From: Pyropia yezoensis
Lineage: Eukaryota; Rhodophyta; Bangiophyceae; Bangiales; Bangiaceae
DNA: 64,000 nucleotides
NCBI GenBank assembly: GCA_009829735.1
Contig: CM020618.1
Location: 5,268,882 to 5,332,881 of the forward strand
Direction of reading: 5' to 3'
The notes below the pieces were generated by a model. That model worked only from the letters and a program-made list of their open reading frames with translations, was not told the origin of the DNA and ran no database searches. Positions 40,478 to 51,679 of the stretch are shown here, piece by piece; within the stretch, counting starts at the first letter, position 1, and every line of letters starts with the position of its first letter. The position numbers were made by a program, and so were the translations under genes.

Positions 40478-43094
40478 ACCCCCCTCCTCATGAGGAGGCC
40501 ATCGTCTCCCAGAAAGAAGCGCGTCTCAACCACTGTATCCAGTGTATCCCTCTGCGACTTGCAGAAGGGATCCTCGGCCTGGGCCTTCACCACCTCGTCC
40601 AGGGACAGGGGCAAGTTCTTCTTGTTCCCTGGCGCCTCGGGGTTCAACGCCTGACCCGAGCGCGTGACTACCCCCACGATGGGGATTTCCTCATCGGGTT
40701 AGTGTCCAGCCCCGCGGTAGGTACCCGAGAGAGGCCGTCGGCAAGGGCATGTTGCCTGCCAGGTCGGTACTCAATGTCAAAGTTGAAGGGTGCCAGTCGC
40801 ACCCTCCACCGATTGAGACGAGTGTTCGTACAGTCCGTCTTAAAGATGAACTGCAACGCGCGGTGGTCACAGCGGATGAGGAACTTCTCACCCTCTAGGT
40901 AGTGACGAAGTGACGTCACCGCCCACACCACTGCGAGTCCTTCCAACTCGGTGACTCCGTAGTTCTTCTCGGCCGAGTTCAGCCCCTTACTGAAGTATCC
41001 TACCGGCAAGTACTCCTTGTCCGGCTGCTGCTGAAGCAGCACACAACCAAGTTGGTCGTAGCTAGCGTCCACATCCAGGATGTAGTGGCCTCCCAACCTG
41101 GGAATAGCCAGGATAGGGGGCTTCAGCAGAAGGTCCCGAAGAGTCTCAAAGGATTCGTGCTTCACCCGACTTGGGGGAGGCATGTTCTTTGGTAGCGTTG
41201 AGCTCACTAATTCATTCAACGGCTTCGCCACCTTGGCGAAGCTCTTGGTGAAACGTCGGTACACGTTACACATCCCGTGGAAGCTCCTCATCTGGGTCTG
41301 GATCCGGGGGTACTGAGCCTTACGGATGGCCCTCAAGTTTTTCTCGTTGACACTGAGACGCCCCGGACGGACAACATGTCCCAAGTATTCCACCTCTTGA
41401 ATAAAGAGGTGGCCCTTACTCGCCTTCAGTGACACACCGGCGTCAGCAAGTAGCTTGAGCACCTGGCCAAGATGGCCAACGTGTTCCTCCGGACTTCGGG
41501 AGAACACAATGATATCGTCTAGGTACACAAGACAGATCTGCCACCGTACTCCGGCCCGAATCATGTCCATAGCGCGCTGGAAAGTTACCGGCGCGTTACA
41601 CAGACCAAACGGTAGACGCTTGCACTGGTAGGTACCACAGTGACAGGTAAAGGTAGTTTTATGCCTGTCCTCCGGGGCAATGGGAATTTGCCTGTACCTC
41701 GCGTTACAGTCCAGGGTAGAGAACACGTTCGCCTCCCCCAGAGAGTCCAGACAGTCGTCCATCCTAGGTAGGGGATAACTGTCCTTCACCGTGCTCTCGT
41801 TGAGCTTACGGTAGTCGATACAGAACCCGGGGGTCCCATCAACTTTGGGGACGATAACCACCGGACTCGCCCACTCGGCGTTGCTGGCCTCGATCACATC
41901 GAGGGCCTCCATGCGAGCAACTTGCTCCTTAACGAGGGCCCTTGAACGAGGTCCTCCCCTATACGGTTGTTGGCGTGTAGGGGGTGCACCGGGCTTCAAC
42001 TCGATCCGGTGTTGGGTGGGTCTCATGAGTCCCAATTGACCATCCCACAACGTGTGATATTGGTCCAAGAGGCGTTCAACTTGAACCCTCAACCTGGGGG
42101 GGACACCCTCCATGTTCACATGGGGCCGAGGAGAGGCGGCCGACTTGGCTTGATGCTTCTCCTTTCCGGACTTCGGGTCGCTACTTGCGCCCGCGTTGAG
42201 GGTGACCGCTACTACCGGTCCCTCGTGTTGGTAGATATAGCCGAACTTGGCTCCCGACTTGAAGTACTGGGGCGACGAGCTCAGGTTCATCACCTGGATC
42301 CTCCACGGGACTCCGGCTTTGGAGTCCATCGTGCCAAGGGCAACATGCACTTGGTGCTTGCGAGCAAGACGGGGGTAAGGGTGCACCAACCCGTTTCCCG
42401 TAAATTCAGTTACAACGTCAACGTGCGCCACCGAGTTGGGGGGCAACGTGACTTTACGGGCTAAACGCAGGGTAGCAGTAAACCCTTCCCTCACAGAGCA
42501 AACAGGTTTCGACTGTGAGACTGTCACAGGAGCCACAGACTTTCCCTTTCCAAGGATGGGGATAGTCTCCCCATTCATCAACTTGACCCAGTACTCAGGG
42601 CCACAAATCAAAGGCACTTGTGTAACAACATAAGGGGTACCCAGAAGCAGGGGTACCGATATATTCTCAACTACACCATAGGTCACGTCGACCTCATGGG
42701 TCCCCAACCTAGTTGGTAGGGTCACGGCACCAACAATGGGAAGTTTCCCACCATTGATGTCAATCATATGGTCAGCTTTGGACCTCCAGCGTTGTAGCTT
42801 CACCTCCTTTGGTAATAGCGACTTGCGTATCAAGGAGGCTCCTGACCCGGTATCAAGTACGATACGGGCACAACAGGCGCGGCCGGGGGCAAGTTGCACC
42901 CGTCCAGCCACCTGGAAGTTCTCACCCGTCAGCACCGCGATGACCCGACGTGGGTTTACGTTCGTGGGGAGTCCTACCCGAGGTGGGCGGACTCCCTTAG
43001 GTCGCCGCAGTATCCGGCACGGTTGGTTCGTCCGCTTGGCCCACTTGGCCGAGGCTGCCGTTGTGAGCTTCGGACGGCCAGCTCCAACGGTCAT
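40478..43094 (-). pseudogene. protease, RT and RNase H part of element A pol
   Basis: The ATG at 43094 overlaps the gag stop (ATGA). Visible are protease IVLDTGSGASLIRK, reverse transcriptase GFCIDYRKLN and YLDDIIVFS, RNase H YILDVDASYDQLGC and GVTELEGLAVVWAV. The frame ends early at a TAG (40668-40670). Shifting by one base near 40697 restores a colinear protein (PDEEIPIVGVVTRSG) up to the element B insertion at 40478. One base therefore seems lost in the CCC of an Asn-Pro-Asp stretch, which would inactivate integrase production; a sequencing error in the C-run is possible. The protein continues at 29652. Confidence 0.92.
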
Positions 43095-45037
43095 TCGTTT
43101 CCCGCCGACTTGGCGTCCGAATCTGAGGGCGGAGGGGAAGACGACGAGTCCGAGGACGACGTGTCCGCCTCCTTCGCCGAGGGTGTGGCGACCGCGACGA
43201 CTGGTCGAGACCCACCCTCGCGGCGTGAACGTACTTCGTTCGTAGCCGACTTCTTACTCGCATTCCTAACAAGTTGTTGGATGCGTTTACTCAACTTGGG
43301 GCAATCATATGCCCAGTGTCCATCGGAGTTGCAGTTCCAACACCGATTGTCAGTTACCGGAGGGATCTTCCCAACTGGGGAAGACGCAGAGATACCCTGG
43401 GAAGCTCTTACGGCAGCTACCACCCTCTCCTTGCGGATTCGGCGTGTCTCTCTCAACTATCTGGCCTGTCGCGACTCCGCACGTTCCTTGGCCAACTCGG
43501 CCTGACGCTCCTGGCGTTGTTCCTCCCGCAACTTGCGGTAGGCCTCGCCTCTGCGGTAGGCGAACCTAGCCAACTCGGCCAGGGTCGCCCGGGCAGTGTT
43601 ATGCTCCCGGGTCTCCATCCGGACTGACCAGTGGAGTCCCTCCACAAACCGACTCTTCACCACAGCTTGTGGATGAAGAAACCCACAAAGATTGTTGAGC
43701 TTACGGACTCGCTCCGCAAAGGACGACTCGTCCTCCGCCTCTTCCTGATGGGCTTGCGTAAACTCCTCGACTTGAGAAGCCAACGCCGCTTCATCAACCA
43801 TGGCCCTCAACAACCAGTCGACGAGCTCCAAATAGGACGTCACCTCCCCAGCGCCTCCACTTGAGGAGCTGGGCATGACGGACATAAGTTCTGTCCGTAG
43901 GTCGCCCTTCGTAAACTCCTGTAGCATGTAAAAAGCCATGCCTTCACTTATGGCATTGTCGTCACAGGCTTTTGTGAAACGACGTAGGAACTCAAAGACA
44001 CGGAGGGGGGGGGTTCCATCCCACTCCGCTTTGTGCCCAAAAGAATGAAGTGCATTCTTCTTGGCACGGCCCATGGCTTGGGCCTGGTCAGGACCATACG
44101 CCACCGACTTGTTGTGGAGGGCGTAGGTCTCACAGTCAAAGATCCGCTGGTAGACCGGGTTGGCTACCTAGATCTTGGGCGGCACCTCACGTTGAGGGAA
44201 CAGCCGCTGTGGCACTGAGGTAAGTTGACCCTCAGCGCCTGTAGTCTGGTACGGCGAGCTTGGTGTAGCCGCCGGCGTTTCCGAGGGGAACTCCCCCGGG
44301 AAGGGCGTACGCCCCACCGAGAATGGAGCGGCTCCCACGTTGGGAGTCACTGGTGTCGCCCCCTGTTTAAGGCGACCCGAGATAGGTGTGAGGGGAGATT
44401 CCCCCTGCGCCTGCGGGCTCGAAAGCCCCAATCCGGTCTGGACATTGAGGCCATCTGGCAAACTCGCCACAATCTGATTCAGAATAGTATTCGTCATCGT
44501 GACCACCAGGTCCGGCAAAGTCTGCCGCAACACATTGGTCGCCTCCCGACGGACAGTTTCCGCGAGGAGTGGATTGACGACTCCAGTTGAGTCTCGGTCC
44601 GCCTCCGGGAGTCCACCTGAGGGGTAACCACGTTCCTCAGGGGTCTCAACCGGGGGCATGGGCGCGAGCCCATCGCCGACCAACGGAGGTCCGCCGTCCT
44701 CCGAAAGCCTAGTTGGCGACGGCTCCAAGCCAAAGTTGGCTCCAACCCGAGTGGAACCCGCGGGGACAGTCCTCACCCCTTGGGACGTTCCCGTTGAGTA
44801 TACCACACGGTGGCCAGACTTCGGCCCACCCACATCAGAAGTGTCACCCGAGTGAACTCCCGACTGAGTCGGGGTGGCCTGTTGCCCGCCAGCACTTCCA
44901 GTCCTGCTGGCCTGAGGGACCTCTAGTCCCTCTGCGACCCCAGGTAAACCCACCTGTGTCTCACCAGTATTCAAAGGCACTGAAGTACGTGCGTCACCCG
45001 TGTACTCCCCGGACGACGGGGGGTCCGAACTAGCCAT
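43091..45037 (-). pseudogene. gag of element A with two in-frame TAG codons
   Basis: One frame runs from ATG at 45037 (MASSDPPSSG) to TGA at 43091 but is interrupted by TAG at 44168-44170 and at 43457-43459. The part after the first stop contains the capsid-like core (FDCETYALHNKSVAYG, EWDGTPPLRVFEFLRRFTKA, AGEVTSYLELVDWLLRAMVD), clearly related to Gag of element D (LDCESYALANKS, LWDGTPPLGVFEFRNRF). The last part has a CCHC knuckle, CWNCNSDGHWAYDC, and ends SAGNE. Both TAG codons could come from CAG by one C-to-T change. Readthrough cannot be excluded, but mutation is simpler. Confidence 0.88.
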
Positions 45038-45137
45038 GTTGGCTGACGATCCGTACGACACGGTCCAAGTCCTCCGTTCCTCTGAGACAGAGGGCCCCCT
45101 ACACCCGGGTGCACCCTGAGGTAAAGTTTACCTCTGT

Positions 45138-45154
45138 CCCCTGCTGCTCCACCA
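45138..45154 (-). other. primer-binding site of element A
   Basis: On minus it reads TGGTGGAGCAGCAGGGG, two bases inside the 5' LTR. It is identical to that of element B. Confidence 0.75.
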
Positions 45155-45156
45155 AA

Positions 45157-45625
45157 TGTGGCAAAAACCACTTGCACACACGGCACCCAAGTTGGGGCGG
45201 TGTACAAGGGCTGCCTCCCGTGTCGGGGGAACCGGAAGAAGTACAAGTCGCACACACTCTGTCCCTGTTGTGGGGCAAACCCCCCACGGACAAACAAGAG
45301 GATGGTGTGTGGTCCAACAGTTTCTTGGTCGGGACGGGGACGCAGGGCCAAGCCCCGCTGTCCCTCCCCTTATCCCCCCAGGGTCCACTCAGAATCTCGG
45401 CACTCAGAATCTCCCACCCCAGCACCTGCCCACCGGGCCACACGAAAATTCAAGACGATAAATGCAGAAAACCCTCAAATCCAAGTTGGATTTACTACTA
45501 AGCTAACTATCCCAAACTTAGGGAATATGGACCCAAATGCAGGGGGAGGAACGGATCAGGCTAGTGGCCTGCCGCCCCTTGCATGGCACGTGTTGCCCCC
45601 CTACCTGGGGGTCAATACTGCCACA
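45157..45625 (-). repeat. 5' LTR of element A
   Basis: 469 bp with TGTGGCA/TGCCACA ends, flanked by CATTC at 45626-45630. An open frame through it (Cys-rich) is coincidental, because both LTRs carry it and it has no ATG context. Confidence 0.95.
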
Positions 45626-45666
45626 CATTCCTGCCCACATATTCTCACGTCATTGAAGTTTCCTCA

Positions 45667-47889
45667 TCAGTCCAGCTCCACTGGTGCGCACTCGGCCGGG
45701 TCGCGCGCCGGATAAGCGATGGTGATGTTGTTGTTGAACCGATGCGTCCCGCATGGCAGCTTGTGGGACCGCACGATTTCCAAATTGGATGAGAACGTGC
45801 ACAGCATGGAGAACACAGAGGGCGCCGACCTGCCCAACACTGCCCATTCGATTTCCTGGTCGTCGAGTGGCGGCACGCTTGCCTTGCCGCTCTCAAGTGC
45901 ACGTACAAACCTGTGCTTGGTCGGCTTGGATAGTGGCACATAGTGTTTCGGACCCTGGGGAGTGCTCAGGGAGTACTCGGTCGATTCAGCGTCCTCTGCC
46001 ACGTTTCCATGGTTCTCAGCGGGAGCCGCAGCCGCCGCAGTCCCCGCAAAAGGAGCGACAGCTGGCAGCTCAGTAGCGGGGCGCCTGCCGCCGATGTTCC
46101 CGCAGAAGCCGCCACAGCGCGCGCCTCAGCAGCCGGTACTGCAGCCGCCGGTGTCCCCGCAAAAGCACCCACAGCGCGCGCCCCGGCAGAGGGCCCTGGG
46201 GCAGGTGCTGCAGGCCCGGCAGCTCCATGAACAGGGGCGCCCTCGCCCACACTCTTCTCTGCTGCCGTCACCGCGCTCACAGGAGAAATGGAGTCAACCA
46301 GGGCATCGTCAAGGAGCGCATCGAGCTCCAGCCCCGGCGTGGACGGGCTCGCCGGCCGGAGGAGCGGCTCCTCCGAGACGCCGACGGCGTCTGTGTCCTT
46401 GCTGACCTGCGGCTTGGTGGCGGTGAAGACGACCTCATACCTGCCATCGACAGAAAACACCATCACCTTCTGGCAGTTAGCCATCCACCTCCCAGCATCG
46501 CGCCAGCTGCCGTCCAACAAAAATGCAAACTGAGCAAGGACAACCACCCCTCCATGTGGCCAAGCTAGGAACGGCTTGACCTGGCCTATGAAAAAAGGCG
46601 GCTTGAACACAGTGGCCCGGTTCTCGTTGTCAATAGGTGCCGTCACGCACATAGTGACGACCTTGTCCCACTTGGCCTTGGACTTGTGGTGCTTGAGGTT
46701 GCGCACCGAGCCCGCGACGGGAAGCACCGGCTCGACTGGGTCAGCTGCCCCCCTCTTTTTGGATCGAGATGACTTCGCCGCAGCCCCCGACGGCGGGCGG
46801 GCAGCCGCCGTGGGCGCACTTGCGACCGGGTCCGGCACCCCCACACGCCCAGCAGGGATGGGCGCCGAAGCCAACGTCGACCCATCTTCAAGGGCCCCGT
46901 GGACGAAGCGCGTGTGCAGCACGCGGGAAACCATCTCGAATGTGCTGTTCGATACATGAGCAGTGTCCCACGCCCAGTTGAGCTTGTCCACCCGCACCTG
47001 GTCCTCAGCCGTGCCCGCAGCACGGGTGATAACGGGGTCGCACCCCACCGGCAGCGTTCCGTCCAACGCGCTGAGGCCCACAATCGTCTGACAAACTCTG
47101 CGCAGTTCCGGTTCTGATAGGCCCTGACGAAAAACCTCGTCCGCCGTCGGGCTTCCGAGGATAGAAACGGAACGCAGCTTCAAGTTACGTGCGACCCAGG
47201 TCCATTTCTTGCGATCAGGGTTTAGCATCTGTTTGACCAACTCCCCGTTGAGGTCAGGCCGGCTGGTTCAAGACGACTTTCTGGTACTGCGGTCGAGCAA
47301 GCAGACCCATCGGACAAGACAACACAACGGGGACAGACACAGCCCACACAAGGAGAAAGACGTGCACAAGGATCCCCGCAGCCAGTGGTCGAAGTCAGTT
47401 GCAGAACTCGATGACGATAAATAGAGAGCACCCATCCTAAACGCGCCTGATTCCACAGCACTACCACAGACGCGCAGAGAGACAGAGCTGCCGTACCGTC
47501 ACACGCTGTGCAACGTCCAGATGACCCACTGGCACATTGAATGCCTTAGCCAGCAGCTTCGTGACGGGTACCACCTTCAACCCCTGGTACGTTATCGTCA
47601 TGTACGACGCAAGCGCGACGGTGTCAGACAGCATGTGGGGAAGGGCCAAGTTGCGCTGCGCCAGGACGACACGAAAAAGCAGCAGGAGCGGCATGTTATT
47701 GCCGTTGTTGACGTTCTTGACTGTCACTTCCGCAACCATGCGGCACAGCAGGGAAAACACGTCCGGCGGCGGCATCGGCGCCATCGTGAGGGAAAGGAGC
47801 GTCAAATCCGCGGCCCCGTTGCCCGTGGTGCGGAAAGTGCAGCGGAAGGTGGGGTGCTCCTCGATAAGCCGTTGGCTCGCCCTCCCCAA
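45667..47889 (-). CDS. unrecognised multi-exon gene, possibly frameshifted
   Basis: Three colinear coding segments lie on minus. 47889-about 47495 reads LLSLTMAPMPPPDVFSLLCR and VTVKNVNNGNNMPLLLLFRVVLAQRN without a clear ATG start (an internal ATG is near 47787). A GTACGG donor could splice to about 47240. 47240-46080 reads LNPDRKKWTWVARNLKL, KWDKVVTMCVTAPIDNENRA and FLLDGSWRDAGRWMANCQKV, then an Ala/Pro repeat. 46080-45667 continues in the next frame (PAVAPFAGTAAAAAPAENHG through YVPLSKPTKHRFVRALE to a TGA at 45667). The Ala/Pro repeat is colinear across the frame change at a GGGG run near 46078, so a one-base shift or sequencing error is likelier than an intron. The stop is 37 bp from element A's target site. 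No family is recognised. Confidence 0.42.
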
Positions 47890-48850
47890 GACGCCACCAA
47901 GCCTTCACCCCTTCTCTTATGCTCGGATTCACGGACTCCAGTGAGCCGTGGAGGGCTGCCGGGTTGGTTCGAGCTGCGACCATGCCGCGGCCACGTGACA
48001 ACACATCGTCCGCCCACAGGGAGCGGGCGACCGCTGGCAGTGTGTGATCTGCGCTGAGTGCACGCCCTCAGCGCCACGCCTCGAATGCCGTTCGTGGTTG
48101 TCTCCTGGTCCACATGACGTCCACCCCCCCCCCTCCCCACCCCTATCGCGCCCCATCCGCTCCCGCCGCATGCCATCCGGAAGCTGAACGGCTCGATGCA
48201 CGTGCCTGCCGCAACTGGCCGCCATCGCTGGTGGAGTCCGCTTACCGGCCACCTGCCACCTCCACGCGGGCGGGTGATGGCGTGCAACCGGCACCAGCGC
48301 CTCCGACGCAACCTGCCGCCTCAGCATGGGCGGGGAAGTCAGTCCGTGCGGCACCGCCAACGCCGGCGGGACAGTCGCGCGACAAGAACGTACCTCGCCC
48401 AAGTCGGTGGGCGACCGCGCGCGCCACACACGCGCGCACGTGATCGTCGCAGCAAATTCCACGCAGCGAGCTGGTCTGAGCAAATTCCGTGCGAAAGCGT
48501 GTGTCGGCTGACATTGGCGTGGAGGTGGAAGAAGCGCGACGGACAGCACTGCGTGGCACATCACAAGACACGAGACTCTTCCCTTCGCATGTCCAGTTTG
48601 AGCTGCAGCTACTTTACGTCTTTTTTCGTCTCTGCCTTGATACACCTGCGCACTGGAGCTTACAGAAGTGCCCGGCCAGTTCAACTGATTTGCACTGGTT
48701 GCTGGTTTCTTAGCAGTCCCGAGCCGAAGAATGGACGCACAATCAGATATCGAAGGAAACTTTCGGGTGCGCAATCTTGCGTTCCTATCGTCCACACCAC
48801 GTTTTTCTAGGCGTCTTTGTCAGCTGGATCGCTCCCGCGACCGTGACTCC
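47890..48850. other. region with conflicting short frames
   Basis: Open frames on both strands overlap over 47930-48800, all Arg/Pro/His-rich mirrors. It probably holds promoters for the flanking, oppositely oriented ORFs. Confidence 0.3.
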
Positions 48851-49297
48851 ATGGCCGTCACCGTCTCCTCCCCATCCGCCCACCAACAGCACCGTCGTCG
48901 TCGTCTCACCCCATTTTATCCCCCAAGGACCTGCACGAGAGCGCGGGCGAGCGACTCCGCCCGAGGTGCTGTTCCGGAAGCTGCACTGAACCCCCGCAGC
49001 GGACTCAATTCTTTCTCCTGCACGTGCTCACCACCCCTGCTCTGTCACCTGCCCGTCACAGAGGAGCTCATCACGACCATCCTCGGGGCCTTCTTCGAGG
49101 CAGTACCCTCCCTCCCCGTCCTCGAGGACATCCATGCGGGGGACCTCTTCGCGTGGTCGGCCGCGGCTCCGCTGGTGAAGCAGGTCGACTTCAGGCTGGC
49201 GCGCCAGCTGGCCGCGGGCGGGCCCGCCACCGGCATCCCCTCCACGCCCGACACCTCCTTGCTATCACCCGCGGCAGCCCGCGAATCATGCGCCTGA
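48851..49297 (+). CDS. unknown ORF, possible first exon
   Basis: 148 codons from ATG in CTCCATGG. After a Ser/Arg-rich start it becomes ordinary in composition (VTEELITTILGAFFEAVPSL, DLFAWSAAAPLVKQVDF). Downstream in another frame, about 49345-49500 reads LLPFSPVAVAAASLAATRGV and LRGFDVCWTPIFAITRPVVK, which also looks coding. The two may be exons of one gene, but I could not place a convincing splice. No family is assigned. Confidence 0.27.
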   Translation: MAVTVSSPSAHQQHRRRRLTPFYPPRTCTRARASDSARGAVPEAALNPRSGLNSFSCTCSPPLLCHLPVTEELITTILGAFFEAVPSLPVLEDIHAGDLFAWSAAAPLVKQVDFRLARQLAAGGPATGIPSTPDTSLLSPAAARESCA

Positions 49298-49500
49298 GGT
49301 CGGGGTCGTCCGCCGGTACGGCCCGTCTGTGGACATGTGATCGGTGCGGGTGCACGCGCACACCCTCCTGACCGGGCTTCTGCCCTTCTCGCCCGTCGCC
49401 GTCGCCGCCGCGTCTCTCGCGGCCACCCGGGGCGTCTCCGCCGCGGAGCAGATGGTGCTGCGCGGGTTCGACGTCTGCTGGACCCCCATTTTTGCAATCA

Positions 49501-50305
49501 CTCGCCCCGTTGTCAAGACTTCGATGTGCGTCAATCGAGCCGGGTGCTCTACGGCTGCCGCTGTGGTCGGCCATTTGTTGCTGCGCGGCCGTGGGCCGGT
49601 GATGTCGACTAGAAGTGGCGGGGGTGCTGGACGTAATGGTGGCGGTGGGGGGCCCGGCGGAGAGGGGGCGGAGGACGGGGGGGGGTTCTCTCTGCAGCGT
49701 CGCGGGAGGTGTGGTAGGTGCCCTTGGTGGGGGGGTGGAGGGGTGTCGTCGGCGGCGGCGGCAGAAGCGGCGGCAGTGCCGTTTGCGGCGGCGTTGGCGG
49801 CGGAGGTGGGGCGGCGGCGTTGCGGGTGGGATGGCAGCGGCGCAGAGCGAGGGCAGGGGAGGGGATGGCCGCTGTGGCGCAGCTCCATACCACCCGTTCT
49901 TTTATTACCTGGAGCGTCTTCAGCTGAATATAGTACGCCAACACCAGCGCGTGCGTCACGTGGAAGTGAGCACTAAGGAAGATGTTGCTGAAAAGCCGTA
50001 CAATCCGACTATCGTTATGCTCGCACGTGACACTCTTCCGGTGGCGCTGGGTAGGATTGGGTTATTTTCAGGAGTCTGATGACCGCAACGCGGCCTCGAA
50101 GGCTTGTCGGCAACTGCACCTCACGACAGACAAATGTAGCTGCTGTGATGCCAGGCGCCTCGGTCGTAATTGTGAGGACCGCCATCAGCCTGCGAATGGC
50201 TGCCTCATCACGAACGAGTACGAGGTGCTTCTCTATTGATCATCTATCGCCTCTTGTGGTACACTGACCTAACAGCCCAAGAAGGAGCAAACAGTGTGCC
50301 CCACA
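49501..50305. other. Gly-rich low-complexity and spacer
   Basis: GGC/GGT-rich repeats lie at 49610-49860, then mixed sequence up to the BRCT frame. No supported gene. Confidence 0.35.
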
Positions 50306-51679
50306 TCACGTCGCGACGTAGTCTGAGTACGGCAGTGCCTCCCAACGTGCAATGGACTCCGGAAGCCAGCGCTGATTGACGACAGCAGCTCCTCCTGGGA
50401 GACGCACCTGGTTACCTTGTAAAGCGCCCTCCACAACGACTGCGGCGCCTCTGGTTGCAAAGCCGGCTGCTTCTAAGAGCAGGCGAAACACATCTTCATC
50501 CACGTCCAGGGCGCCATTGAACCCGACCAACAGACCTCCGAGCAAGGTCCGACCTGCAGCATGCGCTGCGCGCGCAGACGGCACTGCAGGGCACAGTGGC
50601 GCCACATACTCGGCACATGGCTTCCAGGCACGTTGCTGGAGGGAGTCCAGCAATCACATGTCACCGACGACCCAACATCCCCGGGCCATCGCCACCAACA
50701 CCCGTACTGTGCGACGCGGCCGTATCCCCAAGACAAAGACGTCTGCGCGGGTGTCTGCGTCTCTGGAAAGTTCTGGTGATGCTTCAGCTTGGCCCACCTT
50801 CCGATGGAGACCGACTATCCGATACAGCCCCAGCGCACTCACCGCATGAAGAACTCCGGCCTTGAGAGTGGCGTCTCCACGAGCAAACGCAAGAGCAGGT
50901 CGATGCTTGCGCAACTTTGACAATGCCGCTTTAGACCTGTTCTTGCCCCTACCGTCGCCGCTACCATCATCGCCGCTTTCCTCGTCTTCGTCCTCGCCGC
51001 CGTCCTCCTTGCTGTCGCTGTCACCAAAGCCGCCGTTGAGGCCATCCTCGCTCTTGTCGCCGCTGTCATCGCCACTGCCATCGCCCGTGTCTCCGCCGGC
51101 GCTTACGTCTCTGCCGTCACTGCCGCCACCACCGCCGCCGCGGCTCTCATCGTCGTCACTTTCCTCGCCCTCGTCCTCTCGGCTGTCCTCCTCAATGTCC
51201 CCGTCTTCAAGGCCGTCCCTTAGGCCATCCTTGCACTTGTCGCCGCCATCACCGCCGCTGCCATCGCCCGTGTCGCTCCCGGCGCATTCGTTGCTGACGT
51301 CACTCCTTCCACTGCCGCCGTCGCGGCTACCGACATTGTGGTATTACTTGTCGTCGTCCTCAGCACCGCCCTTCTTGCTGTCACCGTCGCCAAGGCCGTC
51401 CCTCACGCCACTCCCACAGCTGTGGCCGCTGTCCATCCCTCTGCCATGTCCGCTCGTCTCTTAAACGGTCATTGGCGAGGTCTGGTCGTAGGGGTCGAGC
51501 TGTACAAACTTTAAGCGCGCACCGCCGGCCAGGGTATTCGACCGCTCCGCTGCAGCCTTTCTTGAAGCCCGCCAAGCTGCACAAAGACCTGCCTCGTCGA
51601 GGTCTGCAGACCTGTCGCGAGCACGGGCCACCGCGACGCCCTCCCCACCCGCCCCTCCAGGATGAACGCTGCCTCCCAT
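50306..51679 (-). pseudogene. tandem-BRCT protein frame with three stops
   Basis: One minus-strand frame from ATG at 51679 to TAA at 50306 is colinear but broken by TAA (about 51470), TAA (about 51346) and TGA (50654-50656). The N-terminus is Ala/Arg-rich (DEAGLCAAWRASRKAAAERS). A long acidic Asp/Glu/Gly/Ser repeat region follows (EDGGEDEDEESGDDGSGDG). BRCT 1 has TVRVLVAMARGCWVVGDM then stop then LLDSLQQRAWKPCAEYV; the TGA sits where the conserved Trp of BRCT domains is expected. BRCT 2 has LLGGLLVGFNGALDVDED and VVNQRWLPESIARWEALPY. Tandem BRCT pairs bind phosphopeptides in DNA-damage signalling. Two stops could be CAA-to-TAA and one TGG-to-TGA. The first two could be spliced out, the third hardly. 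It is a pseudogene or an allele with nonsense changes. Confidence 0.62.

Larger units (their letters stand above)
25379..45625 (-). mobile_element. Ty3/gypsy chromovirus-type element A, split by element B
   Basis: The element reads on the minus strand: 5' LTR 45157-45625, primer-binding site, gag, pol, antisense ORF, polypurine tract, 3' LTR 25379-25891. A perfect 5-bp target duplication CATTC flanks it (25374-25378 and 45626-45630). The LTR ends form TGTGGCA...TGCCACA. The two LTRs differ by one base over 469 bp plus a 44-bp tandem duplication in the 3' copy, so insertion was very recent. Without the 10.8-kb element B it would be about 9.4 kb. gag has two in-frame stops and pol one frameshift, so this copy is not autonomous as sequenced. 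Confidence 0.95.

Noticed and set aside
45157-45715. Cys-rich ORF inside the element A LTRs
   Set aside because: It lies in both LTRs, has no good ATG, runs out of the LTR into unrelated flank, and LTRs normally do not code.
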